From NCBI GenBank assembly GCA_050946655.1, contig JBMNVE010000047.1:1-14040 (forward strand): DNA of 14,040 nucleotides, read 5' to 3'. The first letter of the stretch is position 1; each line of letters starts with the position of its first letter. This DNA is from JAXGRD01 sp050946655. Its GTDB lineage: Bacteria; Bacillota; Clostridia; Peptostreptococcales; Anaerovoracaceae. Under the pieces are notes generated by a model that was not told where the DNA came from, did no database searches, and saw only the letters and a program-made list of their open reading frames with translations. The position numbers and the translations under genes are program-made. This document shows, one piece after another, positions 6,694-14,040 of this stretch.

Positions 6694-8007
6694 TCATCTC
6701 CATCTTCCGGACCTTCTGGATCGTCCGGAGTATCCATTGCGGAACTTCCGCTTTTGACGGCCGTAGATCCGCCGTCTTCCGGATCTGCGTACTTTGGAAA
6801 TGGAGACGAGGATGAAGAAGGCCAGTAAAAGAATACCAACGACGGAAAGGACGATGAGGACCACCTTCTTGATGGAAGAGCCTGATATCGTCTTTTCTGC
6901 GTAGAGGGGCGTTGTACCCAAAACTTTATTGTTGTAGACGGCCTGAACTATGCCCACTTGCGCACCTTTTTTGATGGGGAGCTTGGTTGAAAGAACTTGG
7001 GTGTGGAAGGTGATATCCTTTATTGAGACCCCTTTGGGCAGGAGCACATGGAAATTTTTGTCCACGGTCACTGGAACTTCTTTTTTCTTGATTTTTACAC
7101 TTTCTATATTTACCTGAGAAGAAGGCAGGGAAGTGCTCTCATAATTGTTGAAGTAGTGTTCCATGAGAGCCTGGGTATCCTTGCATATGGTGGTGGGATC
7201 ATCTTCTTTCATTATGACAACGATCAGTTCCATGCCATCCTTTTTTCCGTAGGAGACCAGGTTGAACCCGGACTTAGTGATGTATCCACTCTTGCCACAG
7301 ACGATGGGCGCATAGTACATATACTTGTTCTTCAGCATCCTGTGGTTGTTCCACAGTTCCCGGACATCGGATTTATTGGTCTTGGGCACATTGTATCTAA
7401 GGGCGCTGGCCACGTTCATGAAGTCTTTGTTGCCCACGCAGTAGCGCATGATCCGGGCAAGATCCTCGGGAGTGGTATAGTGATTTTTATGGTAGAGGCC
7501 ATGGGGGTTGGTGAAGTGAGAATCGGTGCATCCGATCTCCTTTGCCTTCTCGTTCATCTTATCTGCATATTTATCTACAGAGCCGGAAATGGTTTCTGCT
7601 ACAACCACCGAACAGTCGTTGCCGGAGGTGAGAAGCATACCGTAGAGAGCATCCTTCATGGTGATCTTCTCCCCGGCATCTAAAGCGATGTGGCTGGAAT
7701 CATAATCGATATTGTAGACAGCATTTTCCGATACAGTGATCTTTTGTTTTAGATCCCCTTCCTCAAGTGCGATAACGGCGGCAAGGATCTTCGTGCAACT
7801 GGCGGGATAGAACCTTTTGTCTCCGTTGACGCTGTATAGGATGTTCCCGTTCTTTGCATCCATCACCACAGCACCACTGCCGGAAATGGGAACGATTTTT
7901 TTGTTATCGGTTTGATATGAAGCCTTTCCATAGGCCACGCTTGACCCTAAGGAAAAAAATACGACAAAGAGGAGGGACAGAGTCAAACCCTTGAAAAATG
8001 TTTGCAA
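6694..8007 (-). CDS. D-alanyl-D-alanine carboxypeptidase (PBP5/DacF family, S11)
   Basis: A 437-residue penicillin-binding protein that trims the terminal D-alanine of peptidoglycan stem peptides outside the membrane. Numbered from the TTG start: signal peptide (about 1-27, ending SSVAYGKA), nucleophile motif SCTK (S70, K73), SGN (128-130) and KSG (239-241, in place of the commoner KTG). A PBP5-type C-terminal beta domain follows (about 300-370), then a membrane helix (382-402) and a very basic tail of about 35 residues with some 15 Arg or Lys. TTG at 8007 is preferred over ATG at 8040 because AAAGGAAG (8015-8022) sits seven bases before it, and the promoter would start transcription at about 8041, leaving no leader for the ATG. 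Its 3' end converges on the P1 peptidase with a 12-base gap. Confidence 0.88.
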   Translation of the reverse strand: MQTFFKGLTLSLLFVVFFSLGSSVAYGKASYQTDNKKIVPISGSGAVVMDAKNGNILYSVNGDKRFYPASCTKILAAVIALEEGDLKQKITVSENAVYNIDYDSSHIALDAGEKITMKDALYGMLLTSGNDCSVVVAETISGSVDKYADKMNEKAKEIGCTDSHFTNPHGLYHKNHYTTPEDLARIMRYCVGNKDFMNVASALRYNVPKTNKSDVRELWNNHRMLKNKYMYYAPIVCGKSGYITKSGFNLVSYGKKDGMELIVVIMKEDDPTTICKDTQALMEHYFNNYESTSLPSSQVNIESVKIKKKEVPVTVDKNFHVLLPKGVSIKDITFHTQVLSTKLPIKKGAQVGIVQAVYNNKVLGTTPLYAEKTISGSSIKKVVLIVLSVVGILLLAFFILVSISKVRRSGRRRIYGRQKRKFRNGYSGRSRRSGRWR

Positions 8008-8033
8008 TTTCAGTCTTCCTTTGTATTCTTCCT

Positions 8034-8062
8034 TTGCCATGTCAAAGATTATAATATATAAT
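8034..8062 (+). promoter_or_regulatory. Promoter for the ABC transporter operon
   Basis: TTGCCA (8034-8039), 17 bases, then a perfect TATAAT (8057-8062). Initiation would be near 8069, about 45 bases before the GTG start of the ATPase. It overlaps the opposing promoter at 8048-8076. Confidence 0.55.
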
Positions 8063-8076
8063 GATAGTGTTGTAAA
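8048..8076 (-). promoter_or_regulatory. Promoter for the D,D-carboxypeptidase gene
   Basis: On the minus strand TTTACA (8076-8071), 17 bases, then a perfect TATAAT (8053-8048). Initiation would be near 8041, immediately before the ATG at 8040, which argues for the internal TTG start. The two opposing -10 boxes lie only four bases apart, so RNA polymerase could hardly occupy both promoters at once. Confidence 0.6.
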
Positions 8077-8098
8077 TCAAAAATTCCATCGGCATTTC

Positions 8099-8107
8099 AG
8101 GAAGGAG
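8099..8107 (+). promoter_or_regulatory. Ribosome binding site deciding a GTG start
   Basis: AGGAAGGAG lies six bases before GTG at 8114. In-frame ATG codons further upstream (7991, 8039) precede the predicted transcription start near 8069, so GTG is the supported start of the ATPase gene. Confidence 0.75.
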
Positions 8108-8113
8108 ACCGGC

Positions 8114-8818
8114 GTGACCTCATACATTCAATTCAAAGGTGTAAGCAAGTACTACCACATGGGGGATCAGACCATTACTGCCCTGGACAACATGGAGATT
8201 TCCATAGAAAAAGGGGAATTCTGTGTCATTGTAGGGCCCAGCGGTGCAGGGAAGACTACTCTCCTGAATATCTTGGGGGGTATGGATGACTGTGATGAAG
8301 GCGTCATTACCCTGGACAATAGGAGGATCAGCGATTATAACATCAGGCAACTGACAACATACCGCAGGTATGATGTGGGTTTTGTGTTTCAGTTATACAA
8401 CCTGGTGCAAAATTTGACGGCCCTGGAAAACGTGGAACTAGCTTCTGAAATATGCGTACATCCCCTAGATCCGGAGGATGTACTCAGGCAGGTGGGATTG
8501 AGCCACAGGATGGACAATTTTCCCGCTCAACTTTCCGGCGGAGAGCAGCAAAGGGTGGCCATTGCAAGGGCTCTTGCCAAAAACCCCAAGGTACTTCTCT
8601 GTGATGAGCCTACCGGTGCCTTGGACTATAATACGGGAAAAACCATATTAAAACTGCTCCACGAAACATGTCGCAGGACCGGCAAGACGGTTATCGTCAT
8701 CACCCATAACCAGGCGATAAAACCGATGGCGGATCGGGTGATCGTCGTGAAAAACGGCAGAGCTCAGTCTGTGGAGGTCAATGAAAACCCAATGCCCATC
8801 GAAAGGATCGAGTGGTAA
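8114..8818 (+). CDS. ABC transporter ATP-binding protein (MacB/LolD type)
   Basis: A 234-residue cytoplasmic ATPase that would power the permease encoded next. All motifs are present: Walker A GPSGAGKTT (41-49), Q-loop Q93 in FVFQLYNL, signature LSGGEQQ (140-146), Walker B VLLCDEP with catalytic E165, D-loop GALD and H-loop H198. The short length and FQLYNLVQNLTALENVE stretch are typical of the MacB/LolD/FtsE group, which uses FtsX-type permeases as mechanotransmission devices or lipoprotein/antibiotic handling systems rather than classical import. Its TAA stop overlaps the permease ATG (TAATG). The GTG start is supported by AGGAAGGAG upstream. Confidence 0.93.
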   Translation: MTSYIQFKGVSKYYHMGDQTITALDNMEISIEKGEFCVIVGPSGAGKTTLLNILGGMDDCDEGVITLDNRRISDYNIRQLTTYRRYDVGFVFQLYNLVQNLTALENVELASEICVHPLDPEDVLRQVGLSHRMDNFPAQLSGGEQQRVAIARALAKNPKVLLCDEPTGALDYNTGKTILKLLHETCRRTGKTVIVITHNQAIKPMADRVIVVKNGRAQSVEVNENPMPIERIEW

Positions 8819-11802
8819 TGAATAAAAGCTATCGGAAGCTGGTGAGAAGGGGTATTAAAAAAAGCTATACCCGGTTCCTATCTATTTTAGGAATCGTTGC
8901 TTTAGGTGCCGGTTTTCTTTCCGGACTCCTGGCAACCATGCCGGATATGAAGGACAGCGCCGATAACTTTTACAATGAACATAACACTTTCGATATACAG
9001 ATACAGAGCACTCTGGGGCTGACCCGTAAGGATGTTGAACACCTGCGGGATCTTCCCTATATCCGGGATGCGGAAGGGGTCTATTCTCATGATCTTCTCA
9101 TGAACAAATCCGACGAAGAAAGCTATGTGACCAGGTTGCTGGTACGTGACTTTTCTCAAGAGGGGGTCATCAACGGTACGGAGCTTCTATCGGGAAGATA
9201 CCCGAAGAAGGCAAGGGAATGCGTTATTGCTGAGGTGGATCCCTATACTTCTCAGCATAAGATAGGAGAGATCTTTACCCTGGATCCCAAGAACAAAGAG
9301 TATGATGATCTGAAAAAAAAGTTGAAATATGACCGATTCAAGGTGGTGGGCATCGTTCGCAGCCCCTCCTATATTTCCGCCCACGGTGAAATCACCAACG
9401 TGGGCAATGGGAGGGTATCTTTGGGGATGTACATCATGGAGGAGGCTTATCCGGACAAGGATGTATACACCGGTGCTTTTGTTACTGTCACCGGCAAGGA
9501 AGGGATCAGTTGTTTTGACCGGGAGTACAGGAAACGGATAACGTCGGTAGAAAAAAAGCTGAAGGTGGTTGGCAAGGAACGAGCCAAGATCAGGACCGAT
9601 GAGATCCTTAGTGAAGCCAGAGAGGAGCTGGATAAGGCTAAGACGGAGTATGCCGATGGCAAAGCTGAGGCGGAACGGGAGATGGCCGACGGAGCGGCGA
9701 AGATCAGCGATGGGGAAAGGGAGTTGCAAAGAGGTAGAAACCAAATTGCAGATGCCAGAGCCACTTTGGCCCAAAATGAAGAGAACCTGCTTGAAAAGGA
9801 GCGGTCCCTGAAAGCAGCCGCTCCCCAGATCGAGCAGCTGAGGGAAATGGTGAAACTGTATGAAATGCAGCAGGTGCCCACAATGGGAGAGCCCATGGAC
9901 CCCGGGATCATTGCACAAATCCGGGAGTATGACATGGGTGTTGCGGCGGTGGCCGAAGGAAAACAACAGATAGCACAGGCCAGAGCCACTTTGAATGAGA
10001 AAGAGGCTGCTATTGTTGAGGGAGAAAGGGAGCTGGAGGAGAGCCGTGCAACCTATGAAAGGGAAAAGGCTAAGGCACAGGCTGAGCTGGACGACGGTGC
10101 GAAAAAGATTGCCGACGGTGAGAAGGAAATCAAGGAGATCAAGGCGGCAAAGTGGATATTGACCGATAGAAGAGACAATGTGGGCATGCAAAGCTTCAAA
10201 CAGGACGTGGAGAAGATCGGTGCCATCGCCATAGTCTTCCCCTTTTTCTTCTTTCTCATTGCGGCTCTGGTGGCCTTGACTACTATGACCCGAATGATCG
10301 AAGAAGAGCGTGGACAGATAGGGACACTGAAATTTCTGGGATATAGTAACGGAGAAATACTGAAATACTACTTACTTTACGGATTTTTGGCTTCATTCCT
10401 GGGGATCGTTATGGGACTGGGTGTCGGGTTTATCCTCTTCCCCACGGTCATCAGCAATGCGTATACCATGATATATTCCTTCCCCCAGGTCCAGGCGAGG
10501 GTGATCTGGTCCATCGGGATCCCGGTATCCATTATCATCATGGTGGGGATATTGCTGGTGATTTATGCGGCCTGTCGCAGTGAGCTAAAGGAGAAGCCGG
10601 CAAATCTTCTCATTCCCAAGGCACCGAAAAACGGAAAGCGCATCATGCTGGAGAGGGTCACTCCCGTTTGGAAGCGTCTCAGGTTCACAAGGAAGGTGAC
10701 TCTTCGAAACTTGTTCCGGTACAAGAAAAGATTCCTCATGACCATCATCGGTGTGGGGGGATGTTTCGCTCTTCTTCTGGCGGGATTTGGTGTGCGGGAT
10801 TCCATCAGCGATATTGTCAATCTCCAATATGGGGAGATCAACAGTTTCAACTATATCATGGAGATTTCCGAAGAAAAGGACGTAAGATCCGGCGAGCTCG
10901 AAACTGTACTGAACGATAAAAACAGGGTGGAAGCCTACGGACTGTTCAACGGGGATCCGGTTACGGTATCCGGTGAAGGAAAAGGGGAAAAATCCAACCT
11001 GATCATGCCTAAAGAGAACAAGGAACTGCCCCTTTTCTTCTCCTTGAGGAATAGAGAAACGGGGGAGAAGGTAGGCTTTGGGGAGGATGCTCTCATTCTA
11101 ACGGAGAAGATGGCAGGAAACCTGAACGTGGAGCCGGGAGAAACGGTGAATCTCAAGCTGAACGGGGGCAAAAAAGTCAGTGGTGTGGTCACGGGGATCG
11201 CTGAGAATTACGTGGGCTCCAATGTGTATATCAGCCCCGCCTTGTATGAGAAATTGTTTTCCCAGAAGCCGGAATTCAACAAGGTGTACATCAAGAGTCA
11301 AGATGGGAAACTGGCTGAGGAGCTGCTGAAGAACGATGATGTTACTTATGTTTTATCGGCCAAGACCATCAAGGAGAACTTTCAGGATTCGGTAAAAAGC
11401 ATAGATTATGTTATATTAGTATTGATCATGACGGCAGCGGCACTGGCCATCATCGTCCTCTACAACTTGACCAATGTGAATATAAGGGAGAGAACGAGAG
11501 AGCTGGCCACCATCAAGGTTCTGGGCTTTTATGAGAAGGAAGTAGCCGAGTACATTTTTAGAGAGATCAACATACTCAGTGGGTTGGGGATAGCCCTGGG
11601 CATTCCCATAGGGGTGATCCTCCACCAGTTTATCATGAAGACCATTGAAGTGGAGCAAATCATGTTCGGCCGTCACATATATTGGCAAAGCTATGTCTTT
11701 TCCGCCGGGTTGACCATCCTCTTCACCATCTTGGTCAATCTGATCATGCGTAGGAGCATAAAAAACATAGATATGGTAGAATCTATGAAAGCCATCGACT
11801 AG
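8818..11802 (+). CDS. FtsX-type ABC transporter permease with coiled-coil stalk
   Basis: A 994-residue membrane protein with two FtsX cores. Predicted order: helix about 20-40; extracytoplasmic region 41-466; helices about 467-487, 514-543 and 564-584; helix 639-659; second extracytoplasmic domain about 660-860; helices 863-885, 917-938 and 958-977. The two cores share a signature after their first helix: IGTLKFLGYSNGEIL (501-515) and LATIKVLGFYEKEVA (896-910). Residues about 262-445 form a charged coiled coil with repeated DGAxKIxDGExE units and a Pro/Gly-rich break at 353-363, suggesting an antiparallel hairpin outside the cell. ATG at 8818 is chosen for the TAATG overlap; GTG at 8812 would add two residues. 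Related Gram-positive permeases are mostly uncharacterised; substrate unknown. Confidence 0.88.
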   Translation: MNKSYRKLVRRGIKKSYTRFLSILGIVALGAGFLSGLLATMPDMKDSADNFYNEHNTFDIQIQSTLGLTRKDVEHLRDLPYIRDAEGVYSHDLLMNKSDEESYVTRLLVRDFSQEGVINGTELLSGRYPKKARECVIAEVDPYTSQHKIGEIFTLDPKNKEYDDLKKKLKYDRFKVVGIVRSPSYISAHGEITNVGNGRVSLGMYIMEEAYPDKDVYTGAFVTVTGKEGISCFDREYRKRITSVEKKLKVVGKERAKIRTDEILSEAREELDKAKTEYADGKAEAEREMADGAAKISDGERELQRGRNQIADARATLAQNEENLLEKERSLKAAAPQIEQLREMVKLYEMQQVPTMGEPMDPGIIAQIREYDMGVAAVAEGKQQIAQARATLNEKEAAIVEGERELEESRATYEREKAKAQAELDDGAKKIADGEKEIKEIKAAKWILTDRRDNVGMQSFKQDVEKIGAIAIVFPFFFFLIAALVALTTMTRMIEEERGQIGTLKFLGYSNGEILKYYLLYGFLASFLGIVMGLGVGFILFPTVISNAYTMIYSFPQVQARVIWSIGIPVSIIIMVGILLVIYAACRSELKEKPANLLIPKAPKNGKRIMLERVTPVWKRLRFTRKVTLRNLFRYKKRFLMTIIGVGGCFALLLAGFGVRDSISDIVNLQYGEINSFNYIMEISEEKDVRSGELETVLNDKNRVEAYGLFNGDPVTVSGEGKGEKSNLIMPKENKELPLFFSLRNRETGEKVGFGEDALILTEKMAGNLNVEPGETVNLKLNGGKKVSGVVTGIAENYVGSNVYISPALYEKLFSQKPEFNKVYIKSQDGKLAEELLKNDDVTYVLSAKTIKENFQDSVKSIDYVILVLIMTAAALAIIVLYNLTNVNIRERTRELATIKVLGFYEKEVAEYIFREINILSGLGIALGIPIGVILHQFIMKTIEVEQIMFGRHIYWQSYVFSAGLTILFTILVNLIMRRSIKNIDMVESMKAID

Positions 11803-11824
11803 ATAGAGAAAGGAACAATAGGGA

Positions 11825-12340
11825 ATGAGCAACATTATATTGATCGGCATGCCGGGAGCGGGAAAAAGCACGCTAGGCGTGGTCCTGGCCAAGGCCATAG
11901 GATACAATTTCATCGATTCGGATCTGTTGATCCAGGAAAGGGAGGGGAAGTTACTCTCCGATATCCTGGACGAAGTGGGAGTATGGGGGTTCAACAAGAT
12001 CGAGGAAGAAGTCAATGCTTCCATCAATGTCAACCATACGGTCATCGCCACCGGCGGCAGTGCGGTGTATGGCCCAAAGGCCATGGAACATTTCCGAAAG
12101 ATCGGTACGGTAGTTTACATTAAACTCCCGCTCAAAACCATCATCAAGCGGATCGGTGACTTTGAGAAGAGAGGCATAGCCATAAAAGAGGGAGAGACCA
12201 TAGAAGACCTTTACAACGAGCGGGTGCCCCTCTATGAAAAATATGCCCATGTAACGGTAGAGACCCAGGGCATGGAATTGAGTAAGTCCATGGATGTGAT
12301 CCGAAAAATCGTGACCCAAAGAATGGGGGCCAATATATAA
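11825..12340 (+). CDS. Shikimate-kinase-like protein
   Basis: A 171-residue P-loop kinase of the shikimate kinase (AroK/AroL) fold. Walker A is GMPGAGKST (8-16), DSD (31-33) matches the substrate/Mg Asp motif, and ERVPLY (132-137) keeps the Arg equivalent to R136 of known enzymes. However, the FRxxE motif holding the shikimate-binding Arg58 is FNKIE (56-60), with Asn in place of Arg, and GGG of the substrate loop is GGS (77-79). The lid (110-122) is also unlike RPLL-containing lids. So it may phosphorylate something else, and automated labels as shikimate kinase should be treated with care. No other aromatic pathway gene is nearby. It sits 22 bases after the permease, with AAGGA upstream, and its stop overlaps the next start. 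Confidence 0.8.
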   Translation: MSNIILIGMPGAGKSTLGVVLAKAIGYNFIDSDLLIQEREGKLLSDILDEVGVWGFNKIEEEVNASINVNHTVIATGGSAVYGPKAMEHFRKIGTVVYIKLPLKTIIKRIGDFEKRGIAIKEGETIEDLYNERVPLYEKYAHVTVETQGMELSKSMDVIRKIVTQRMGANI

Positions 12341-13041
12341 TGATCGGGGTTTTGGTGAATGCTGCCGGGGTTTTGATCGGCGGGAGCATCGGCCTTTTGG
12401 CCAAGAAGGGGATCCCCGAGAATTGGTCCCAGGTGATGTTTAAGGGGATCGCCTTATGTGTCATTTACATCGGCATGGCCGGCTCTCTCAATGGGGAGAA
12501 TACTTTGGTATTGATCCTATCCATGGCCGTGGGGACTTTGATCGGGCAGGGGTTGGATTTGGACCGGCGCCTAACGAACCTTGCCAATGGACTGGAGAAA
12601 AGGTTCAAGAAGGAAGGAGATACCACATCTGTGGCAGAGGGTTTTGTCACTTCAAGCCTGCTTTTTTGTGTAGGTGCACTGACGGTTGTGGGTTCCCTCC
12701 AGGCAGGGCTTACGGGAAACAATGAGATGCTCTTTACCAAATCGGGCCTGGACTTTATTTCCGCCATCATATTTGCATCCTCTCTGGGGTACGGTGTCTT
12801 GTTTTCCGCCGCCTTTGTTCTGGTGTTCCAGGGTTCTATCGTTCTCCTGGCCCAGGTGGTGGCTCCCTTTATGGGAGATGCGGTCATCGGGGAGATGACC
12901 TGTGCCGGTTCGGTATTGATCCTTGGGATGGGTCTGAATATGTTGGATTTGACCAAGCTGAAAATAATGAATTATCTGCCGGCAATTTTTTTGCCCATCG
13001 GCTTTGTGCCCCTTTATCATTGGATCGTGGGCTTGTTTTAG
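12340..13041 (+). CDS. DUF554 family membrane protein (YqgA/YdfK-like)
   Basis: A 233-residue integral membrane protein. The opening GVLVNAAGVLIGGSIGLL (3-20) is characteristic of DUF554, and about seven hydrophobic segments follow (roughly 3-20, 33-49, 55-71, 103-122, 138-155, 156-176, 210-233), with a basic cytoplasmic loop at 76-92. The family is described as possible transporters but no function is established. Its ATG overlaps the TAA of the kinase-like gene (TAATG), so they are likely co-translated, and the nitroreductase gene follows after nine bases. Confidence 0.88.
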   Translation: MIGVLVNAAGVLIGGSIGLLAKKGIPENWSQVMFKGIALCVIYIGMAGSLNGENTLVLILSMAVGTLIGQGLDLDRRLTNLANGLEKRFKKEGDTTSVAEGFVTSSLLFCVGALTVVGSLQAGLTGNNEMLFTKSGLDFISAIIFASSLGYGVLFSAAFVLVFQGSIVLLAQVVAPFMGDAVIGEMTCAGSVLILGMGLNMLDLTKLKIMNYLPAIFLPIGFVPLYHWIVGLF

Positions 13042-13050
13042 GAGGGAATC

Positions 13051-13809
13051 ATGGATCTAAAAAAGGCAATACGTGATCGTACATCCAGACGAACTTATTT
13101 GGATACACCTGTTTCGCCGCTACAATTGGAAAAACTGGAGGCTGCAGCCTGGGAATGCAACAGGAGCAGTGGCCTGTCCATACAGATCATGACCGGAGAA
13201 GAAGAGGTGTTTGCAGGCTTCAAGAAGGGATATGGCCTGTTTTCCGGCGTCAGAAACTATATGGCTATGGTGGGGAAGTACGATGATCCCCATTTGGAAG
13301 AAAAGATCGGATATTACGGGGAAAGCCTGGTGCTTTTGGCTACTTCACTGGGACTGGGAACCTGTTGGGTAGGTCTTGAGCTGGACGAGGAAGGGATGGG
13401 ATGCAAGTTAAAGAAAGATGAAGTGCTGAAGTGCGTCATCGCCTTCGGGAATGTAAAGAATGCTCCCACGATCCGTGAAAAACTCATCTATAAAGGGATC
13501 CACATGCGAAAGTCCAAGGAGATCAAGGACATGCTGGTGTCGGAGACCAAGGTGCCCAACTGGGTAGTGGAGGGGATGCGTTGTGTGGTGAAAGCTCCTT
13601 CTGCCAGGAACCGGCAGCCGGTGATGTTCTACTATTCCTCCGGTAGCGTCATGGCCAAGGTGAAAGAAGATGAACTGTACGATCTCGGGATCGCCAAACT
13701 CCACTTTGAGATCGGCGCAGGTCAAGGGGAGTGGGAGTTTGGTAACGGCGGGATATTCCAATACGAGCCTCTGGAGCTGGACTGGGAATCCTCAGCAGAG
13801 ACAGAATAA
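13051..13809 (+). CDS. Nitroreductase family protein (TM1586 type)
   Basis: A 252-residue flavoprotein of the TM1586-type nitroreductase group, in which two half-domains lie in one chain. Features are the N-terminal FMN phosphate motif around R10, R13 and R14 (RTSRRTY), GYYGESLVLLATSLGLGTCWVG (87-108, the core helix and glycine-rich turn) and the second-half motif KAPSARNRQPVMF (181-193), followed by DLGIAKLHFEIGA (211-223). It should bind FMN and use NAD(P)H on nitro, quinone or other acceptors; the natural substrate is unknown. The start has AGGAGGG just upstream. It is the last gene of the operon; no clear terminator follows. Confidence 0.85.
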   Translation: MDLKKAIRDRTSRRTYLDTPVSPLQLEKLEAAAWECNRSSGLSIQIMTGEEEVFAGFKKGYGLFSGVRNYMAMVGKYDDPHLEEKIGYYGESLVLLATSLGLGTCWVGLELDEEGMGCKLKKDEVLKCVIAFGNVKNAPTIREKLIYKGIHMRKSKEIKDMLVSETKVPNWVVEGMRCVVKAPSARNRQPVMFYYSSGSVMAKVKEDELYDLGIAKLHFEIGAGQGEWEFGNGGIFQYEPLELDWESSAETE

Positions 13810-13948
13810 TCAGCGTGAAGAAAAGCCATTTGCAACGATACCGCTCTTGGCCGGAATCCCGGAAACTCTGTTCCATGAATTTTCTCCACTTCGATTTCCT
13901 GATGGGCGGAAAAGAAGAAAATTATCTCTTATAAATTGGTGACGATTT

Positions 13949-14025
13949 TGGAGAATGTGCATTTATAAAGGTTCCTGACCCTGGGGGTCGGAAGGCACAT
14001 TCTATCCTCTGATAAATATTCTCCA
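13949..14025 (+). repeat. Nested and competing inverted repeats in the 3' intergenic region
   Basis: The 231 bases after the nitroreductase (13810-14040) hold no supported gene. AGAATGTGC (13952-13960) pairs perfectly with GCACATTCT (13995-14003). Within it TTCC-GACCC (13972-13981, T13976 bulged) pairs with GGGTCGGAA (13985-13993) around a three-base loop. TGGAGAAT (13949-13956) also pairs perfectly with ATTCTCCA (14018-14025), sharing bases with the first stem, and CACAT (13996-14000) can pair with ATGTG (14025-14029). The pattern suits an RNA with alternative folds, perhaps a leader for a gene beyond the window. No T-run follows, so it is not a simple terminator. Confidence 0.4.
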
Positions 14026-14040
14026 TGTGGCAAAAATGAA

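Noticed and set aside
7048..7683. 211-codon plus-strand frame
   Set aside because: Shadow of the D,D-carboxypeptidase, whose catalytic motifs lie on the minus strand in the same interval.
7991..8113. N-terminal extension of the ABC ATPase
   Set aside because: It would begin upstream of the likely promoter and antisense to the carboxypeptidase start; the GTG at 8114 has a strong ribosome binding site and matches the usual ATPase N-terminus.
9187..10191. 334-codon minus-strand frame
   Set aside because: Antisense shadow of the permease coiled-coil region, where codon bias removes stops on the other strand; the plus-strand protein has clear domains.
13670..13942. 90-codon plus-strand frame overlapping the end of the nitroreductase gene
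   Set aside because: Starts inside the nitroreductase gene in another frame with no binding site, and its downstream part has no recognisable features.

Overview
The window looks like chromosomal DNA of a low- to mid-GC anaerobic Firmicute, most likely a peptide- or amino-acid-using member of the Clostridia. This rests on strong AGGAGG-type ribosome binding sites, sigma-A-like promoters, GTG and TTG starts, a DacF-type D,D-carboxypeptidase, a DUF554 protein and a TM1586-type nitroreductase. No genus can be named from sequence alone. There are no insertion sequences, tRNAs, rRNAs or CRISPR repeats.

Layout. Bases 1-574 hold no convincing protein gene. They carry a good promoter (137-165), an inverted repeat around a second -10 element (224-243), and a compact RNA fold (about 243-383) that ends in a T-run and resembles 6S RNA at both ends of its closing stem. 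A candidate promoter for the next operon lies at 420-448. Bases 575-6681 are a five-gene plus-strand operon: panB, panE, a YtcJ-type amidohydrolase, an OPT-family oligopeptide transporter and a P1 (S58, DmpA/NylC-type) peptidase. Bases 6694-8007 hold one minus-strand gene, a D-alanyl-D-alanine carboxypeptidase with a probable TTG start. Its promoter overlaps a divergent promoter that reads into the second plus-strand operon (8114-13809): a MacB/LolD-type ABC ATPase, a large FtsX-type permease with a coiled-coil stalk, a shikimate-kinase-like protein lacking a key substrate residue, a DUF554 membrane protein and a nitroreductase-family protein. Bases 13810-14040 hold no gene but contain nested and mutually exclusive inverted repeats.

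How the genes may work together. PanB and PanE make pantoate from 2-oxoisovalerate. The next three genes could import and cleave peptides or other amides. P1-family enzymes include beta-aminopeptidases that release beta-alanine, the other half of pantothenate, so one inference is that the operon couples pantoate synthesis to salvage of beta-alanine. No panC or panD is present here. The second operon combines a probable envelope-directed ABC machine with three genes whose link to it is unclear; overlapping stop and start codons suggest they are co-translated.
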